From assembly GCA_920105625.2 (NCBI GenBank), contig OV050031.1, positions 131,766,514 to 131,830,513 of the forward strand: 64,000 nucleotides of DNA, in the 5' to 3' direction. Source of the DNA: Clusia tigrina. Its lineage: Eukaryota; Arthropoda; Insecta; Diptera; Clusiidae. The stretch's first letter is position 1, and each line of letters begins with the position of its first letter. A program made the translations under genes and the position numbers. This document shows, one piece after another, positions 35,563 through 45,986 of the stretch. Under the pieces are notes generated by a model. That model saw only the letters and a list, made by a program, of their open reading frames with translations. It was not told the origin of the DNA and searched no databases.

Positions 35563-35742
35563 AGTTAGGCTGAACAACAACAACAAGAGCATCGTTATAT
35601 TTTACAACAGTAAAAAGATGAACAGACTGCATAATTGTGAGTGAAAGCGACGAAGCTAGAATTAGCTAGTTAAGGCACTCACTTGTAAAACAAGTGTGGA
35701 AGAAGACACATGAATCAAGAGAATAAATAAAAATATATAATT
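35563..35742 (+). repeat. 3' LTR of the gypsy-group element
   Basis: Starts AGTTAGGCTGAACAACAAC directly after the polypurine tract and ends ATATATAATT. It matches the 5' LTR. CACATACATACC follows, similar to the CATACATACA before the 5' LTR. Confidence 0.86.
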
Positions 35743-35900
35743 CACATACATACCTATTAAAAAGCTTTTATAATCTTGTTCTGCTGTTGGCTAATACCGC
35801 CACACCAGCACAAAAATTTGTTTAAGAATATGCTGGCGGTCAACTTCAACTCTTATCATATTAAAATATTTCAATATACGAGTATATATATATACGAGTA

Positions 35901-35930
35901 CTAGCTGACCCCGCAGGCGTTGCCCTGCGT
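35901..35930 (-). terminator. Helitron 3' hairpin and CTAG end
   Basis: Minus strand CGCAGG-GCAACG-CCTGCG forms a 6-bp stem with a 6-nt loop, then GGGGTCAG and CTAG. In Helitrons this hairpin marks the end of rolling-circle transfer; it is not a transcription terminator in the bacterial sense. Confidence 0.85.
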
Positions 35931-36012
35931 GAAATTATGTGTTTTGAAAAGAAAAGAAAGTTGAATTTATATTGTGTTGAAAATCATTTATTTGCGATTT
36001 TTCTACATTTTT

Positions 36013-39000
36013 TCAAAGTAACCCAGCTTGATAATCAACATTTTTCGTTTTCTGTTCCGGTGCGTAAATGTACAGAGAAGATGGTTTTCCAACTCGTGAA
36101 CACCCCACGTATAGCTGGCCGTGTGAAAAACATGGCATTTCCAGATTTAGGCCACACACTTCCAGCGACTGTCCTTGTGACCTGTTGATTGTCATTGCAA
36201 ATGCAAGTTTCACTGGAAACTGAATACGTTTGAACTGAAATGGCAAATCGTTGGAACTCAAAGGAATTCGTGGAATCAAGCATTCTGCCCCCTTGTAAGT
36301 CCCTTTCAAAATTCTTGCAACTATCACATTATTCGATAGCTGCGCCACAATCAGTCGGGTTCCATTACACAGTTTCGGCGCATGAAGATTGCGAAGCATA
36401 ATAATGACAGATCCAACTTTGAGACGCAAATGATGCGGCGGCATGCCAGGCAAATCCAAAGAATTTAGAAATTCCACTGGATAATTCACGGCTTCGTCTT
36501 CATTTTCAACACGATCGATCGATTTGTATGAGCGCAAATCACCCGGAATTTGACTTTGAATCGTCCAGTTTAAGTCATTAACATCGGTTTTATTGGCAGG
36601 CAAGCTGATTGCTTTGAAATGTTACAAAAAGGTGTTTCATTGATTTTTCCATGTTGCCACTCGAACACGATGTAAAATGTCTTCGGCAATGTAATTTTTA
36701 TACGTATCCAATAATTGACGCGGATGTGAAGGCTGACTTGTCGAAATGATCATCGCGAAAAGTGTGCGAACTTCAGTGGCATGCGAAGTAGCTATCGCAT
36801 TGTCCATCGTTTGATTCCAGTGATTATCATGTTCCAGCAATTGTAATTGCTGGCATGCTTCTGGAAAAGTTGCACACACCGTACCATTCACAGTACGCAA
36901 TGACTCAAATGAAGTTGAACCGCGTACATTAATCAATAGCAACCGAAGGTAGAAGCAATCGTCGTTTTTCGGGTGGATTGTGTAAATTCGTCCTAATGCA
37001 TTAGTTGAGAACACACCTGGTTGTCCATCTACTGGATGTCCATCTACTTGCTTTCTGCGTAACCATTTCTTCGACGATGCATTCCATGTATAATATCGAG
37101 GCATTTCCGAATAAAGCAATGTTCTCGCAAACGGATCACTGGCGCAAGTTGAGAAAAAACTCGTCAATGTTGTTGCTGGTGGTGTTTCCGCTCGCTGTAC
37201 TGCATTCTCTGGGTTGAAATACACTCTTTGGCCATTCTCCAAATGAGCTGCGAGATGCACAACAGTCGGGAAACGCTCATGAATTACAAAAAAAAATATT
37301 CTCCAAAGCGCTTAATTGCAGTTCACGTATCGACCCATTTGATACTTGCTGATCTCATCTCGTTCAAGGCCAATATCCGCCATCGCTTCCTTTGGTGACG
37401 CTTGCAATCGTATTTGATCGATTTCACAGAAGTGCAATACTCAACATTGTTATGAGTTTTGAATGTCTTAGACAATATTGGCGAATATGGTACGATCCAT
37501 GTGTTGTCAACTTCTATATTCACTCCTCTAAATTGAATGCTGAATGTTCTGCCATTGTTGTCTGATGAGCGACGCCGATAGAGTGGATATCCATCATTTC
37601 CAGTTTGCGTTTCCGAAACAAAAGGACGTGGATAGTGTTTCGTGGATTTATTGTCAGACAAACAAACCGAAGTGAGATTGTAGTGTCCGCAAGGTCCATG
37701 AACCATATTGGTTTTCACCACTTCGTATAATTCTGGATCTATCTCTGGATCAGGAATTTCCGCAGATATGATGTCATCAATTTGATCTGGTGTACTCTTG
37801 TCCACCATCCAAAGAAGAATGTGTGCGTGCGGCAAACCTCTTTTTTGCCACTCAACAGAGTACATCCAGCATCTAACTGCACCATATATACGTTGCTCAC
37901 GATAAAGTCCATGAAATATCGTAGCTGTTGTTTGAAAACTCGTGCTGTGACATCGTGACGATCGCTTGCTGATTGACCGCGATTCAATAATTCCGTTATC
38001 TGTGGCCATATTGGATTGCAAGTGAATGTAACAAACAAATCCGGCCGTCCATAATTCCGCACGTATGTCATCGCATCTTGCGAGTACTTGTGCATTTGCC
38101 TTGGGCTGCCAATGTATGTTGATGGCAAAATCGTGAGTCGGCCAAGGTTTGTCACATCTTCATCGCTATTGACCGCATCTCGCAAGTGAATATACTCTTC
38201 AGATCGAAGCTTGGTCTGATTGAAGCGAATAAAATTGAGTCGTAACGAAGTTTTGAATAATTGAATTAGTTCGTTGTGTTCATGCAACATTTCTTGCAAT
38301 TGCTGCACAATTTCTCGTCGCACTGAAAATTGCACAACGTCGATTCACTTCTTCATTTGAATCTCCAAGGAAATATATTTGGAGATATTTGTGATCTTGT
38401 TCAGGATGCGGCAACAGCGATCCAGCAAGATACTAAATTTGCCCGTGAATCTGTATAGTTGCAGACAAATATGTCAATTTATGTATTTTATTTGCGAGAT
38501 AATAAGTGATAGATTGTTGGTGAACTAACCTTGAATGTGGGATTGTAATTATGTTCATTCACAGTTTCACCACCAAACGACGTCATTTGAAAACAATCGC
38601 TATACATCTTGGAATTTTGTAAAACATTCGAATTTGGTGATTCACCGTAAAGCAACTACCACAATGGCTCTGGTGGAGGAAGTAACTCTGGTAATTTAAC
38701 TTTTCCGCTTGCGCAACACAATCCGGCTGTTTCTTTTGGAAATTTCAGTGCATCGCAATGCGGGCAAACGACAGACATGCAACCAAATCGAACTGATGCG
38801 TGCGCACCGTATTCAATGTCCGGCTCATATCGAGAGGCTGCACGTTCGATATTCAAAGTAGGCAGTCGTTGTTGTTGCTGGCATTGTCGGTGAGCAGCTA
38901 AACGTTGTTCTCTTGCTTCATGAATTTCCTGAGCACGAACTTGTCTTCTTCTCAATCGTTGGTACTCATTGTGAGCTTCGTGAGCCTCAAGTGATTGTCG

Positions 39001-39189
39001 CGAACGATGTTCAATCATTCCGATTCGAGCAGATTCCCTTGAAGTAGCATTTTCCTCTTCCGTCCGACGTGCTGTATAATTTCGTTGGTCCGTTGTAAGT
39101 CTGGAACGCCGACCGATATTAGCGGGACCTCTTTGTGGCATCGTAACAAATTTCAATCTGTAATTGATCACTTTGTATGAAACACACAT
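36013..39189 (-). pseudogene. Helitron Rep/helicase, frameshifted and missing the helicase core
   Basis: The N terminus (39189-38656) has an Arg/Glu-rich coiled coil and a CPHCDALKFPKE finger. Rep spans 38335-37323 with FVTFTCNPIWPQI and GLPHAHILLWM, the HUH metal site. The tyrosine region reads IKYDCK where family members usually have two Tyr, so the second is not seen in frame. A middle part (37260-36637) follows. The helicase C terminus (36603-36013) has AMTINRSQGQSLEVCGL and SHGQLYVGCSRVGKP. Only about 35 nt separate these last two, so Walker A and B motifs have been deleted. Confidence 0.87.
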
Positions 39190-40012
39190 AAAGTTTTCAC
39201 GGAATAATTTTCAATAATTTACCTTTTGAATAGCCGAAATAAAGAAAGCAAACGACCGAAATTGAACGATTCAAATAATTTTCAAATCAGCTGAAGAAAT
39301 AACACAAATAAATTCCAAAGGAAATGAGGTTAGGTATTCACCAACAAACAAAAATAATGAACGCACTTTTTTTGTTTGAAATGTCAATAATTTCACTCAA
39401 AAACTGATGATCCACAGATTTAAAATCAAATATTTCGTGAATGTAAACAATTTAACAATTTAATATAATTAATTTAACTCGGGAAATCAATTAAAATTTG
39501 GAAAAATGTCAGAAAGTCAATTGACCATGTCCGCACTGTTCGAATAAACAAATCAGAAAGAACAAACAATATACGCAGCTGTCAAAATAAATAATCGTCT
39601 ACAGCTTCATTTGTTGAGTTATTGGAGTATCAGTCAGTGCTTACAACACCAATATGAAACTAAATGTGTGCGTGCAACACCACGCACATACAAAAAGAAA
39701 TGAGAACAAAAAGTGAGATTTGGTATTTCTAATTTTCGATTTTTCGAATTTTCCGACTTTTCCGAATGTTTTGAGATCGCAAGAAAAAATTGGAAAAAAA
39801 AATTGAAAGAAAAAAATTTTTGTATGGAAAAAAGTCCTTTTTGGAATTTTTAAATTTTCCGACTTTTCTTCAGGAAAAGTATAAGGTTTTTTTATTTCTA
39901 AACCTTCCCAGATCCACAACGAATAACCTCTGAAAATACCATCACGATTGGTCCAGCCATTCTCGAGCCTTAGCGTCACTAACAAACAAACATTCATTTT
40001 TATATTTATAGA

Positions 40013-41350
40013 TATTAAGAATAGTTTCTACATTAGCATAAATTATCCAGTATTAAATAATTTTACTGAACCACATTGAATTGTTGCTGCTATAGCAGAT
40101 CATTACAGCAAAGAAATTTATATCTTCAAAAATAGTCATAATGGTGTTTCTTAACTCCCATACATAAATTTATGTGGGCATGAAATTGTGTTAGTATTTG
40201 TACGTTTTCAATACCTTTGTTTATGTTAGTTTTTTATGCTTTTGCGCAATTCGTCTGAATAAGCTCGTAAATTTCACAAAATCTAATCCAATCAAACAAT
40301 TCGTTCGACAATGAATATGTGCAATTTTAGCAAGTTTTTGTTTTTCGTATATGCTATATTAAGTAAATTGTTAGATTGGATTTTATTCTCAGGTAGGAAA
40401 CATTTTGTATTAAAATTTTTGATATTTCTTTTATATTAATACATTATTTACAAAATAAAAATTAACTTAAATGAATATCATTATAATATATAGAAAAACA
40501 TGCAGTTGCATAGAAGAACTTAGACAGCAAATAATTAAAAAATAAAACTAAAAAGAAGTCCCAACTATTATTCACGAATGTAGGTCAAGACAGATTATTT
40601 GATTTAAAGTATTTTCTATGTATGTATGTAAGTGGATACACATCCAAAGCCAAGTTCACACGATAAAGAAGCACGAAGCAGTAAGAAGTTTTTGCACATT
40701 CTTATTAGTCTCCACGTCAAAGCGATTGTTTTGCCGGTTGTAGTATTTCGAATGGTGATTGTGCAAAAACATGCAAGCAAGTCGACTTGGGTACGCCCTG
40801 CCGACATCATGTATACATTTTTAGAGGTAAATGTCAAATGTAATGGGAAAAAAGACGCACCTTATATTAAAATATGTTTTACTAAACAATATTTAACCAA
40901 ATATAAATTTAAAATTTCTTGGATTTTTAAATACTTGAAATAATTTTTTATAAACTTTTAATTATAATAATTTTCGATCATGAAGTGGTTTATTATGCGA
41001 TGGAACATAATTATCGTTGAACTATATTTTTCCATAGGAAATAAATGTTTATATATAGGTTATTGCATTATATACGGTTTTATTTACAAACCTTTGTAAA
41101 TCAATGTATAATAAGAAGATATGCACTTAATACTAGATATTGAAGTTCAGAAAATTTACATCAAACATGAGCATATCATATATTGTGTAAATGCGGAGAA
41201 TCATTGTTCATAGATACGAGTGGTTTAATTTGTAATAGACTGTGGTTATAGTATTTCAAGCTGATCTGACAAAGTAAAAAAAAACTATATTTTTCCATAC
41301 TGAAAACATTGACATATCCAAAATTTCATTGCAAATTGAAATCTAATTCT
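40013..41350. other. AT-rich stretch, no supported gene
   Basis: Frames at 40616-40943 on both strands are moderately long but show no conserved motif. No repeat ends or RNA genes are recognised. It may be native intergenic DNA between TE clusters. Confidence 0.4.
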
Positions 41351-41359
41351 GCTTCACTT

Positions 41360-41390
41360 TATATTTAAAGAAGCCACACCGCACATCATA
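41360..41390 (+). promoter_or_regulatory. Possible TATA box and initiator before a short secreted ORF
   Basis: TATATTTAAAG at 41360-41370 is followed at about 26 bp by ACATCATAC, an initiator-like sequence. A 5' UTR of about 25 nt leads to the ATG at 41413. The spacing is slightly short for a classical pair. Confidence 0.35.
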
Positions 41391-41412
41391 CAACAAAAAC
41401 TCCAATCGAGAC

Positions 41413-41577
41413 ATGAAGGCGCTTTATTTTAATTTAATACTTCTTATGGCACAATTCGCTACCTGCAAAATGATCGAAACACAAATATGTACATACGAGT
41501 ATGTATATGTACATACATACGTATGTACATACATACGTATGTATGTATGTATGTATGTAATGATTTGTCAGGATTGA
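41413..41577 (+). CDS. Short ORF with N-terminal signal peptide; possible host first exon
   Basis: ATG 41413 encodes MKALYFNLILLMAQFATC, a strong secretory signal (Lys, then a hydrophobic core and a small residue before a likely cleavage site). The frame then runs into TACATACGTATG simple repeat and stops after 50-odd codons. A GTATGT donor-like site lies near 41499, so the real exon may end there and splice elsewhere. The Tyr/Val-rich remainder is microsatellite coding. Identity unknown; the only hint of a host gene in this part. Confidence 0.33.
   Translation: MKALYFNLILLMAQFATCKMIETQICTYEYVYVHTYVCTYIRMYVCMYVMICQD
41490..41560. repeat. TACA/TATG tetranucleotide repeat
   Basis: Alternating TACATACGTATG units form a self-complementary simple repeat of about 70 bp within the short ORF. 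Open frames here on both strands are by-products of the repeat. Confidence 0.7.
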
Positions 41578-42005
41578 ACATTCGCACATGTAGTAAACAC
41601 ACACGCATATTTAGAACGCAAAAACCAGAATGTGTATCTACATGTTTTGCCTTTGCATTGCCAAGCACACTTCGGGTGTTGGCTCCATAGGCAGCCACGC
41701 AATTTTAACTCATTTCGCTGAGTGAACAGAACGATGTAATGTCTTTATAGTATATTGTCTTTGATTCAACTATTGTTTGAGAGAGTTGATGGAGAGTATA
41801 AAGTGGAATCAATATATGGTGAACATTACATCATTTGCCTTGGAGTAATAGTGAAACGAATCTGGGACCAGACACTTGTATGTGTTTCTTCATCATCCAA
41901 AAATATAAACAAGCTATTGAATTAATAAAATTATATTCTAAAATTTATATTAAAAAAAAGTTTGGAAAATACATTTTTTAAAACATAATATCTTTTATAG
42001 TTTTC

Positions 42006-42368
42006 TTATGTTTTTATTTTATTCAAACTATAAAGAAATTTTAGACATAAATGTCCACAATTAAATGAATTATATTTTTGTTCTTGATCATAATTATATT
42101 TAATTTTTTTCCCCAAATAATTAACAATCTCCTTCGGCGGTTGTAAATTTCCAAAGCTATCAAAATAACAAACATTATTTTTGTTTTTATAATATGCTAC
42201 CCAATGTGTCCCACTACCATTAGAAGTATCCAAGTTAAGAATACCACATTCTTTTTGATTAGGTTTCTTTGGAAGAGCATCACTCATAAAGACTCTAAAG
42301 TATGGTAAATTGTTGCCATATTTCTTCATATCAAGGTTTGTCAGAGCTCTCTTGGGTAGTTGTTGCAT
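42006..42368 (-). CDS. Adenain-like cysteine protease (Polinton)
   Basis: A 120-residue open frame from ATG 42368. THWVAYY supplies the catalytic His, YFDSFG an acidic residue and NCGHLCLKFL the Cys, in the order His-Asp-Cys seen in adenovirus-type proteases and their Polinton relatives. These proteases mature capsid proteins. The frame lacks the usual N-terminal 60 or so residues (MQQLPKRALTN is close to a typical start with 'NLDM...Y'), so it may still be nearly complete. The next gene starts 6 bp away on the same strand. Confidence 0.82.
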   Translation of the reverse strand: MQQLPKRALTNLDMKKYGNNLPYFRVFMSDALPKKPNQKECGILNLDTSNGSGTHWVAYYKNKNNVCYFDSFGNLQPPKEIVNYLGKKIKYNYDQEQKYNSFNCGHLCLKFLYSLNKIKT

Positions 42369-42373
42369 TAGTT

Positions 42374-42772
42374 TTATGAATGTGAATCATAATATAAACC
42401 GGAACCTTTCCGATTTGGTTTAAGATTAAGTCCTTTGCCCATAGCAATTGACTCCATAGTTTTGTTATGACGATTCGCTTCTGCTAAGTGCTCTCTAGCA
42501 GCTTTAGTCTCATTTATAACTTTTGCAAGGGCGCTCCCTCCAGAGGCTAAACCACCAATAGCACCAAGAACAGTTAAAATTGGTACTAATGATAGAAAAC
42601 CACCTACTTTAGGTATGGAGATGACTCTGGGTAATTTTATTGACTTGTTTTGCCTTATTGTAAGTTTTCTCCCAGATATCTTTTTAATTATCTTCTTTGC
42701 CCGCTTACATATAGGTTTTATGCGTACTTTGTTAGAAATATTTCCCATACCAAATTTCACTTTCGTTTTCAT
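42374..42772 (-). CDS. Small Polinton virion-like protein (basic N terminus, Gly-rich membrane-like segment)
   Basis: A 132-residue intact frame. The first 50 residues are Lys/Arg-rich (KPICKRAKKIIKKISGRK). Then a hydrophobic glycine-rich segment FLSLVPILTVLGAIGGLASGG follows, and a KMESIAMGKGLNLKPNRKGSGLY-like C terminus. This pattern is typical of the short protein next to the protease in Polintons, compared by some authors with adenovirus core or minor capsid proteins. It stops 5 bp before the protease start, so the two probably share a transcript. Confidence 0.7.
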   Translation of the reverse strand: MKTKVKFGMGNISNKVRIKPICKRAKKIIKKISGRKLTIRQNKSIKLPRVISIPKVGGFLSLVPILTVLGAIGGLASGGSALAKVINETKAAREHLAEANRHNKTMESIAMGKGLNLKPNRKGSGLYYDSHS

Positions 42773-42874
42773 CGCATTTGTAACTAACCAAGCGTTTGTG
42801 CGTTCTGATATACTGCTGTTTGCTGATTTAACTCTTTGCCACTCCTTTTCAGCTAATATTTGATCCGCTGTGTG

Positions 42875-43060
42875 TCATTTGTTTATATATATTTTTTTAG
42901 AGTATAATTTATCTCCTCTATCTAACCGTTTTTTTTTATTTAGTCCCTGGCCCCCAAAATTGATATCCTGGTAAATGTAGTTCAATTGGCAGAGAATTGA
43001 TAAGCCTCTTCCTTTTACATATTGATTACAACTAACTGTGTTTTTATACATTACAGTCAT
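42875..43060 (-). CDS. 61-residue ORF upstream of the virion-like gene
   Basis: Reads MTVMYKNTVSCNQYVKGRGL then NFGGQGLNKKKR. It lies between ATPase and virion-like gene and on the strand of the latter. GRGL and NFGGQG suggest a real Polinton structural ORF start, but I cannot assign it. It ends early at a stop, so it is probably truncated. Confidence 0.45.
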   Translation of the reverse strand: MTVMYKNTVSCNQYVKGRGLSILCQLNYIYQDINFGGQGLNKKKRLDRGDKLYSKKIYINK

Positions 43061-43149
43061 ATTTATTGCGTTTGAACCCGTTACAGTTCAAGTAAAAATT
43101 ATGCTAATCAATAAAAACATATATTTCATATATTGCATTAGTTGCAAAA

Positions 43150-43602
43150 ATGCATTTAGTCAAACAAGATGAAAAAATTATTGTTAGGAATATTGATTTT
43201 CCAACCAAAAATTCTTGTAAAGTCAAACATAGTTCACTTTTACCGAATTCCATAAGAGCTTTAATTATCGGTCCCTCAAATTGTGGAAAGACTAATGTTA
43301 TGATAAGTTTAATAGAAAGTTCTAATGGTCTTAAATTGGAGAATGTATATATATATATTCAAAGTCTTTATATCAATCAAAATATGTTTTTTAAAGAAAT
43401 TATTAGAATCGATAAATGTATAGGATTGTATACATTTTCTGAAAATGATGATGTTCTCCCATTGGAGACTGCACAGCAGAATTCTATTATTATATTTGAT
43501 GATGTTGCTTGTGAGAAACAAAATAATATTCCGTCATATTTTTTTATGAGGAGACATAAAAACATAAATAGTTTTTACTTATGTCAAACATTTAATACGT
43601 GA
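43150..43602 (+). pseudogene. FtsK/HerA-type genome packaging ATPase (Polinton)
   Basis: A 150-codon frame from ATG 43150. Walker A is GPSNCGKTN (residues 40-48) and Walker B is IIIFDDVACE (residues 114-123). These fit the packaging ATPases of Polintons. The frame is lost after FYLCQTFNT; homologous coding continues in other frames to about 43805 (for example MNWMTFTRMYSLCW and KGFDIFIP). A TGA and frame changes break this C-terminal third. The ATPase would have loaded element DNA into capsids. Confidence 0.83.
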
Positions 43603-43886
43603 TAATGCGAATCTGATTGTTATGTTTCGAGAAAATGAAATGAATATGAAGCATGTAATGATGGTCCTGATATGAATTGGATGACTTTCACCAGAATGTA
43701 TAGTCTATGTTGGGAGGATAAATATAGCTTCCTAGTCTGCAGTAAAGCTGATCCTTTACATTGCGGTCGTTATTGGAAGGGGTTTGATATATTTATTCCA
43801 ATATAAAAGAAGAAACATGGATTATTATATGTTTAGTATGATATCTGCAATCAACACTTGACAAGGGGAATAGCTGAATAGGAAAA

Positions 43887-44122
43887 ATGAATGAAGAACT
43901 TTTGAAGGATATAATTAAGACCAGAAGCATATTAAGAAACAAATTCAAGGGTATTAGGGCGGGAGAAGCAGATGCTGAAAACCTTTTAGGAGATACATTC
44001 AAACCTATTACTTAACCACTGAATTAATTAATTGAAAAGACCAAAGCAACTGACGCAAATAATACAACAATCGATGGAAATGAATATGATTTTAATTATT
44101 TACTGAAAAAAAATCATTATTA
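43887..44122 (+). pseudogene. Small conserved Polinton ORF, two stops
   Basis: ATG 43887 encodes MNEELLKDIIKTRSILRNKF and continues GIRAGEADAENLLGDTFKPIT before a TAA and, four codons later, a second TAA; the frame then goes on to NYLLKKNHY. The MNEELLKDIIKTR...KYK/GEAD...FKPIT pattern recurs in insect Polinton ORFs next to the ATPase as I remember them. Function unknown. Confidence 0.55.
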
Positions 44123-44253
44123 AGTAAAGTGCATGATGGTTCTGGTCTAGGTCCCAGTCTTATGAGATTAAATACACATTATCGTATTTACACATATTGG
44201 GATAATCCAAACGAACTGGTTGATCGATAACGGTCATCACATTCATTTTAATT

Positions 44254-44520
44254 CATTTAATTTCATTTTTTACACAAAACTGAATACAGTTTCTTTGATC
44301 CATTGTTTCGAATAGTACAAAATCGAAGAGCACACCAAAACACGACTAACCTTTTTATCTGTCAAAAACAAACTGACAATCCAAAATGGTTGGTATTGCC
44401 AACATATATAACAGACATGTGTACTAACATAAAAAAAAAAATGCGAACATCGAACATACGTAACTCACGAAAAGATGAAAATAAGGGTTATCTTTTGGTC
44501 ACACCTCGTATATATATATA
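44254..44520. mobile_element. Mariner terminal fragment, copy 1
   Basis: About 265 bp nearly identical to 49574-49848, ending TTTGGTCACACCTCGTATA. The reverse complement starts TACGAGGTGTGACC, a mariner-like terminal repeat beside TA. It carries no transposase. It interrupts the Polinton remnant and borders the Tc1 insertion. Confidence 0.7.
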
Positions 44521-45187
44521 TATATACAGTGGCGCAGAAAACTCTACATACCCCCTGGTCAAAGCTAGTTCTGGGCAATATATATATGCTATCGGAATAA
44601 AATGCACATGAAATTAATCCAAACAGAAAATAATGAATAAAAATCAGGCAATAATTAAGTTCTAAAAAAGGGTTTTTTAATAAAAGTTAGCAAATTCCAT
44701 TTTTAATGCACAGAAAAATCTACGTACTATAAGGAAATTTCGATTTTACACTTATTAAATACGATCAAAAATGTTTCATTAATATTTAGTAGGCCCACCT
44801 TCAAGTGTTAGTACAGCGTTCAATCTATTTTTCATAGAAAATACTATTGTTTCCGTAACTTCCTTTGGAATACGGTTCCATTCCTCAGTGAGTGCATTTT
44901 TGAGATCTTCTTTATTTTTTATCGGTTTCTTTCGGCTTCGACGTTCTAATTCTTCCCATAAATGCCCCATTGGATTCAAATCCGGCGACTGGGGTGGTGA
45001 ATGAAGTTGATGAGGTGCATTATATAAATGCCATTCCTTCACAACGACGGCGGTGTGGTTGGGGTCGTTGTCTTGCTGGAAGTACCAGCCCGCAGTTAGA
45101 CCCATTTTAGCCGCAGATTGCTTCATATTATCTTTGAGAAGATTTAAATATATGAATCGATCCATCGTTGTCTCCATAACCCCACGT

Positions 45188-45986
45188 CTCCACGGGCAAT
45201 TTTTCATTGTTTGCCATCTGTCAAATTTCATTGAAAGCAATGGCAATGCCGTAGTGGTGGGCATTTTTATGTTATACCATCGCCATTTTAGAAATGGCAT
45301 CGAAAGGATAGTACGCTGCGCGCGAGCGTTTGACTGCCTCAAAGAATTGTACGATTTGTATGAAGCGGAAGAAAAAAGGAGAAAGCCTAGATTTTGGGTT
45401 AATTTTTTTTAGAGAAGCGACAAATGCACGATTTGGAAGCTCATCTTTTGAAAGACATATTGTGGGAAGATGGCCAGGACTTTCAAAATTTCTCCATAAT
45501 AAAATAAACGAGGCTCATGGATTAATTCTGCCGAGGATCCAGATTTTTTACTGTTTTGCATCCTTTTTTTCTCGGCAAGGTATGCTGTGCGCAGATGTTT
45601 AATTTTTCTTTTCGTTTCGCATACATCTCGCTTCATTTCTTTTGCAATTTCTCGCCATACATTGTTTTTTAAATCTGTCCTCTTATAATTAGGACTTCTG
45701 TAGTTCCATATCAATACGAATTGTCGGTATAAATTAATGACTTTATAGATTTTAGTCGCGCACCACTCCATATTTAGATGCTTACACTTTCACACTTGTC
45801 GAAAAATGAGAATCGGCTGTCAAACAGCAAAACTGACAGCTCAATTGCCTTCTCTATGGTGGCAATACATGGAAAGCAATATGGCATAACATGAATTGCC
45901 AACCATGAGCAATGAGCGGTCTCGATTGGCAATTATTGCTAAAATTGACAATGCAATCAATGAAATATTGCCTGTCGAGACGCCCA
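45188..45986 (-). mobile_element. Nested insertion with MADF-coding ORF and hairpin-like ends
   Basis: Tc1 coding stops at 'tttactgg' and resumes at 'ggggttatggag', so about 800 bp have been inserted. Both ends start (C)GTCTC.AC.GGCAAT followed by TTTCATTG.TTGC, as imperfect inverted repeats. At the right end the repeat is echoed internally (GTCTCGATTGGCAAT against ATTGCCTGTCGAGAC), giving a local hairpin. The insert encodes a MADF-domain protein only. A non-autonomous Harbinger-like or other DNA element is plausible; the exact target duplication was not resolved. Confidence 0.6.
45409..45771 (-). CDS. MADF-domain protein in the nested insertion
   Basis: A 120-residue frame. FVLIWNYRSPNYKRTDLKNN is followed by VWREIAKEMKRDVCETKRKIKHLRTAYLAEKKR, the MADF (Myb/SANT-like) pattern of a short acidic-aromatic start, W-x2-I and a basic helix. 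MADF proteins bind DNA and one is the partner of transposase in PIF/Harbinger elements. The C terminus is short and no transposase accompanies it. Frame intact. Confidence 0.68.
   Translation of the reverse strand: MEWCATKIYKVINLYRQFVLIWNYRSPNYKRTDLKNNVWREIAKEMKRDVCETKRKIKHLRTAYLAEKKRMQNSKKSGSSAELIHEPRLFYYGEILKVLAIFPQYVFQKMSFQIVHLSLL

Larger units (their letters stand above)
25519..35742 (+). mobile_element. Gypsy-group LTR retrotransposon (old endogenous copy), decayed and internally duplicated
   Basis: Two related LTRs (25519-25696, 35563-35742) flank gag, protease, RT, RNase H and integrase in gypsy order. LTR ends AGTT...AATT, a tRNA-Lys-type primer site and Gag similarity place it in the insect gypsy group, which includes errantiviruses. 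About 8 per cent visible LTR divergence and many stops show it is old. A non-coding repeat interrupts it after protease and a 3085-bp tandem duplication repeats most of pol. About 650 bp between the integrase end and the 3' LTR holds no env. Confidence 0.87.
35901..40012 (-). mobile_element. Helitron, 4.1 kb, both ends present
   Basis: On the minus strand it starts TCTATAAATATAAAAATGAA at 40012 and ends GGGGTCAGCTAG at 35901. The flanks are A on the 5' side and T on the 3' side, as expected for insertion between A and T. A 6-bp hairpin CGCAGG/CCTGCG lies 11 nt before CTAG. A Rep/helicase gene reads in the same direction. The length is short for an autonomous insect Helitron because part of the helicase is deleted. 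Confidence 0.92.

Noticed and set aside
39641..39997. A 118-codon minus-strand frame at the 5' end of the Helitron.
   Set aside because: It covers the Helitron 5' terminal region up to the TC end and is low in complexity (Phe/Lys-rich). It is upstream of the Rep gene and has no motif.
40616..40943. Overlapping frames of 73 and 103 codons on opposite strands.
   Set aside because: Neither shows a conserved motif, start context or splice signals, and the overlap suggests chance.
41487..41560. Regular TACATACGTATG repeats considered as a possible CRISPR-like or regulatory array.
   Set aside because: The unit is a tetranucleotide microsatellite with no spacers; nothing in the window is prokaryotic.
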